Positions 5,055 to 6,520 of a stretch of 6,520 nucleotides of DNA are shown here, in pieces. Source of the DNA: Gammaproteobacteria bacterium (GTDB taxonomy: Bacteria; Pseudomonadota; Gammaproteobacteria; GCF-002020875). Both the position numbers and the translations under genes were made by a program. The DNA is taken from assembly GCA_018671205.1 (NCBI GenBank), contig JABHIC010000258.1, positions 1 through 6,520 of the forward strand. Direction: 5' to 3'. Position 1 is the stretch's first letter; each line of letters starts with the position of its first letter. The notes below the pieces were generated by a model. The model was not told where the DNA came from and did not search any database. It was given only the letters and a program-made list of their open reading frames with translations.

Positions 5055-6361
5055 CACATTCCGGTTTCCAGCCGATCAACCCCACCCATATAGCCCCGCA
5101 ATACCTCAGGCACCACAATCGAGCCATCCGCCTGCTGATAGTTCTCCATCACCGCAACCAGTGTTCGTCCTACCGCCAGACCCGAGCCATTCAGCGTATG
5201 GAGCAGTTCGGGTTTACCTGTTTCCGGATTCCGCCAACGGGCCTGCATTCTCCGCGCCTGAAAGGCCTCAAAGTTACTACAGGAGGAGATCTCCCGATAG
5301 GCCTGCTGTCCCGGTAGCCACACCTCCAGGTCATAAGTCTTGGTGGAGGAGAAGCCAATATCTCCCGTACAGAGGGCCATCAACCGATAAGGCAACTCCA
5401 GCATCTGCAGGATATGCTCGGCATGCTCTGTCAGCGCTTCCAGTGCCTGATAAGAGTTCTGTGGAGAGACAAACTGAACCAGCTCCACCTTCTCAAACTG
5501 GTGCTGCCGGATCATTCCACGGGTATCGCGTCCATAAGAGCCCGCTTCACTACGAAAGCAGGGGGTATGAGCCACAAACTTTAGCGGCAGATCCTCGGCA
5601 CGCTGAATCTCACCACGGGCAATATTAGTGACAGGAACCTCTGCCGTAGGGATCAGATAGTAGTCATGAGCCTGCTCCTCTTCCGGAATACCCGCCGTTC
5701 CCAATGCAAACAGATCCTCTTTAAACTTGGGCAACTGTCCCGTACCTCGCAGACTATCGGCATTGACTACATAAGGGACATAGAGTTCCGTATAGCCATG
5801 CGCTGTGGTGTGGGTATCAAGCATTAACTGAATCAGTGCACGGTGCATGCGAGCAACCTCTCCCTGCATCACCACAAAACGGGAGCCGGTAATTTTTGCG
5901 GCGAGCTCAAAATCCATCCCCTTGAGTTCAACGCCAAGAGCGACATGATCTTTTGCCTCAAAGCTGAACGGTAGAGGTTCGCCCCAGCGACGAACCTCTA
6001 CATTATCTTCCTCCCCCTTTCCATCCGGGGTAGAGTCGTGAGGAATATTGGGCACCCCCATCATCAACTCACCCATTTCAGCCTGAATCGAGGTCAGCTC
6101 TTGTTCCGCAGATTCCAGTGCCCCTTTAAGCTGAGCCACCTCATCCAGCAATGGTTGAATATCCTCTCCTTTCGCCTTGGCTTGCCCAATCCCTTTCGAT
6201 TTGCTGTTACGCTGGTTCTGCAGCTCCTGGGTACGTACCTGAGTCTCTTTACGGCGCTGCTCCAGCGCCACCAGATATTCACTATCCAGGATAAACCCTC
6301 GGCGGGCCAACCCTGCCACCACCCCAGACAGATCATCTCGTACTCTTTTTGGGTCTAACAT
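5054..6361 (-). CDS. serS: Seryl-tRNA synthetase
   Basis: A class II aminoacyl-tRNA synthetase that charges tRNA-Ser (and tRNA-Sec where present) with serine in the cytosol. At 435 residues it has the usual bacterial length and starts with the family's MLDPK. Residues about 27-102 form the antiparallel coiled-coil arm that grips the long variable arm of the tRNA (RRKETQVRTQELQNQRNSKS and the returning helix up to MGVPNIPH). The catalytic domain has IPTAEVPVTN (237-246), motif 2 from CFRSEAGSYGRDTRG (268-282) to QFEKVE (288-293), SSCSNFEAFQARR (359-371), and motif 3 NGSGLAVGRTLVAVMEN (391-407). All key elements are present, with no truncation. The Shine-Dalgarno is weak (AAGAGAG just before the ATG). 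It lies 20 nt after the DUF190 gene and shares one base with the cysG start at its TGA stop (5054-5056). Confidence 0.98.
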   Translation of the reverse strand: MLDPKRVRDDLSGVVAGLARRGFILDSEYLVALEQRRKETQVRTQELQNQRNSKSKGIGQAKAKGEDIQPLLDEVAQLKGALESAEQELTSIQAEMGELMMGVPNIPHDSTPDGKGEEDNVEVRRWGEPLPFSFEAKDHVALGVELKGMDFELAAKITGSRFVVMQGEVARMHRALIQLMLDTHTTAHGYTELYVPYVVNADSLRGTGQLPKFKEDLFALGTAGIPEEEQAHDYYLIPTAEVPVTNIARGEIQRAEDLPLKFVAHTPCFRSEAGSYGRDTRGMIRQHQFEKVELVQFVSPQNSYQALEALTEHAEHILQMLELPYRLMALCTGDIGFSSTKTYDLEVWLPGQQAYREISSCSNFEAFQARRMQARWRNPETGKPELLHTLNGSGLAVGRTLVAVMENYQQADGSIVVPEVLRGYMGGVDRLETGM

Positions 6362-6381
6362 AGCTCTCTTTTTCCAGTTTT

Positions 6382-6520
6382 TTATGCTTTTATAAGCTGT
6401 TCTGCCGACCAGCAGACGATGTGCGCAAGATCGACATGTTCACTCAGATGATCCAGCACCCGCTCAATTTTCTCTGGCTGGTCAAAAAATTCCACCACCA
6501 ACGGCAGATTCAGGGAGAGG
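6382..6520 (-). CDS. DUF190 protein, C-terminal part (cut by the window edge)
   Basis: Forty-five codons are visible, reading from the right edge (6519) to TAA at 6382-6384. The visible piece contains LSLNLPLVVEFFDQPEKIER, then VLDHLSEHVD and a final strand, LAHIVCWSAEQLIKA. The pattern LPxVVE-x-x-D-x-PEKI-(x)n-L is typical of the ferredoxin-like, PII-like DUF190 family, which is often encoded next to the fluoride exporter crcB. That fits the known crcB-serS linkage in gammaproteobacteria, so crcB probably lies just beyond the right edge, but this is a prediction. DUF190 proteins lack an assigned enzymatic role; a ligand-sensing, PII-like role is inferred from the fold. The stop is 20 nt from the serS start, consistent with a shared transcript. 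Confidence 0.75.
   Translation of the reverse strand, partial: LSLNLPLVVEFFDQPEKIERVLDHLSEHVDLAHIVCWSAEQLIKA

Noticed and set aside
5161..5628. Long plus-strand open frame (155 codons) inside serS
   Set aside because: It is antisense to motif-complete serS; the Pro/Ser/Arg-rich composition is that of a reverse-frame shadow.
1..6520. CRISPR array, tRNA, rRNA or tandem repeat
   Set aside because: No regularly spaced repeats, cloverleaf-like sequence or rRNA-like segment was seen; almost the entire window is covered by protein genes.

Overview
The window reads as ordinary chromosomal DNA of a gammaproteobacterium. The main reason is the order DUF190 gene - serS - cysG. In Pseudomonas and other gammaproteobacteria serS and cysG are neighbours, often behind crcB, and DUF190 proteins are commonly encoded beside crcB. 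The multifunctional CysG fusion fits the same assignment. Genus cannot be read from the sequence. Nothing in the gene complement points to a plasmid or phage.

All recognisable genes are on the minus strand, so transcription runs from high to low coordinates. The right edge (6382-6520) holds the C-terminal end of a DUF190 protein. It is followed by serS (seryl-tRNA synthetase), cysG (siroheme synthase), an unrecognised 134-residue soluble protein, a two-CBS-domain protein, a DUF350 two-helix membrane protein, an exported SLT-type lytic transglycosylase, and a receiver-receiver-PAS response regulator that ends at 499. The junctions are tight: a TGATG overlap between serS and cysG, Shine-Dalgarno sequences lying on or beside upstream stop codons, and gaps of 6-24 nt. 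No internal promoter or terminator is evident, so the eight genes are probably one transcription unit or a few overlapping ones.

An AT-richer, apparently non-coding stretch (211-498) separates this block from a further minus-strand gene cut by the left edge. Its first 70 codons encode a signal peptide, a short Ig-like strand region and the start of a von Willebrand factor A (VWA) domain. The spacer probably carries that gene's promoter and 5' leader. It also holds an imperfect palindrome and a short motif resembling an insertion-sequence end.

The first half of the block is housekeeping (serine charging of tRNA; siroheme for sulfite or nitrite reductases). The second half is less familiar: an adenine-nucleotide-type sensor fold (CBS), a small membrane protein (DUF350), a periplasmic muramidase and a phosphorelay protein without an output domain. 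It could be an uncharacterised envelope or stress module, but that is inference from adjacency. I found no RNA gene, CRISPR array, complete mobile element or clear intrinsic terminator.
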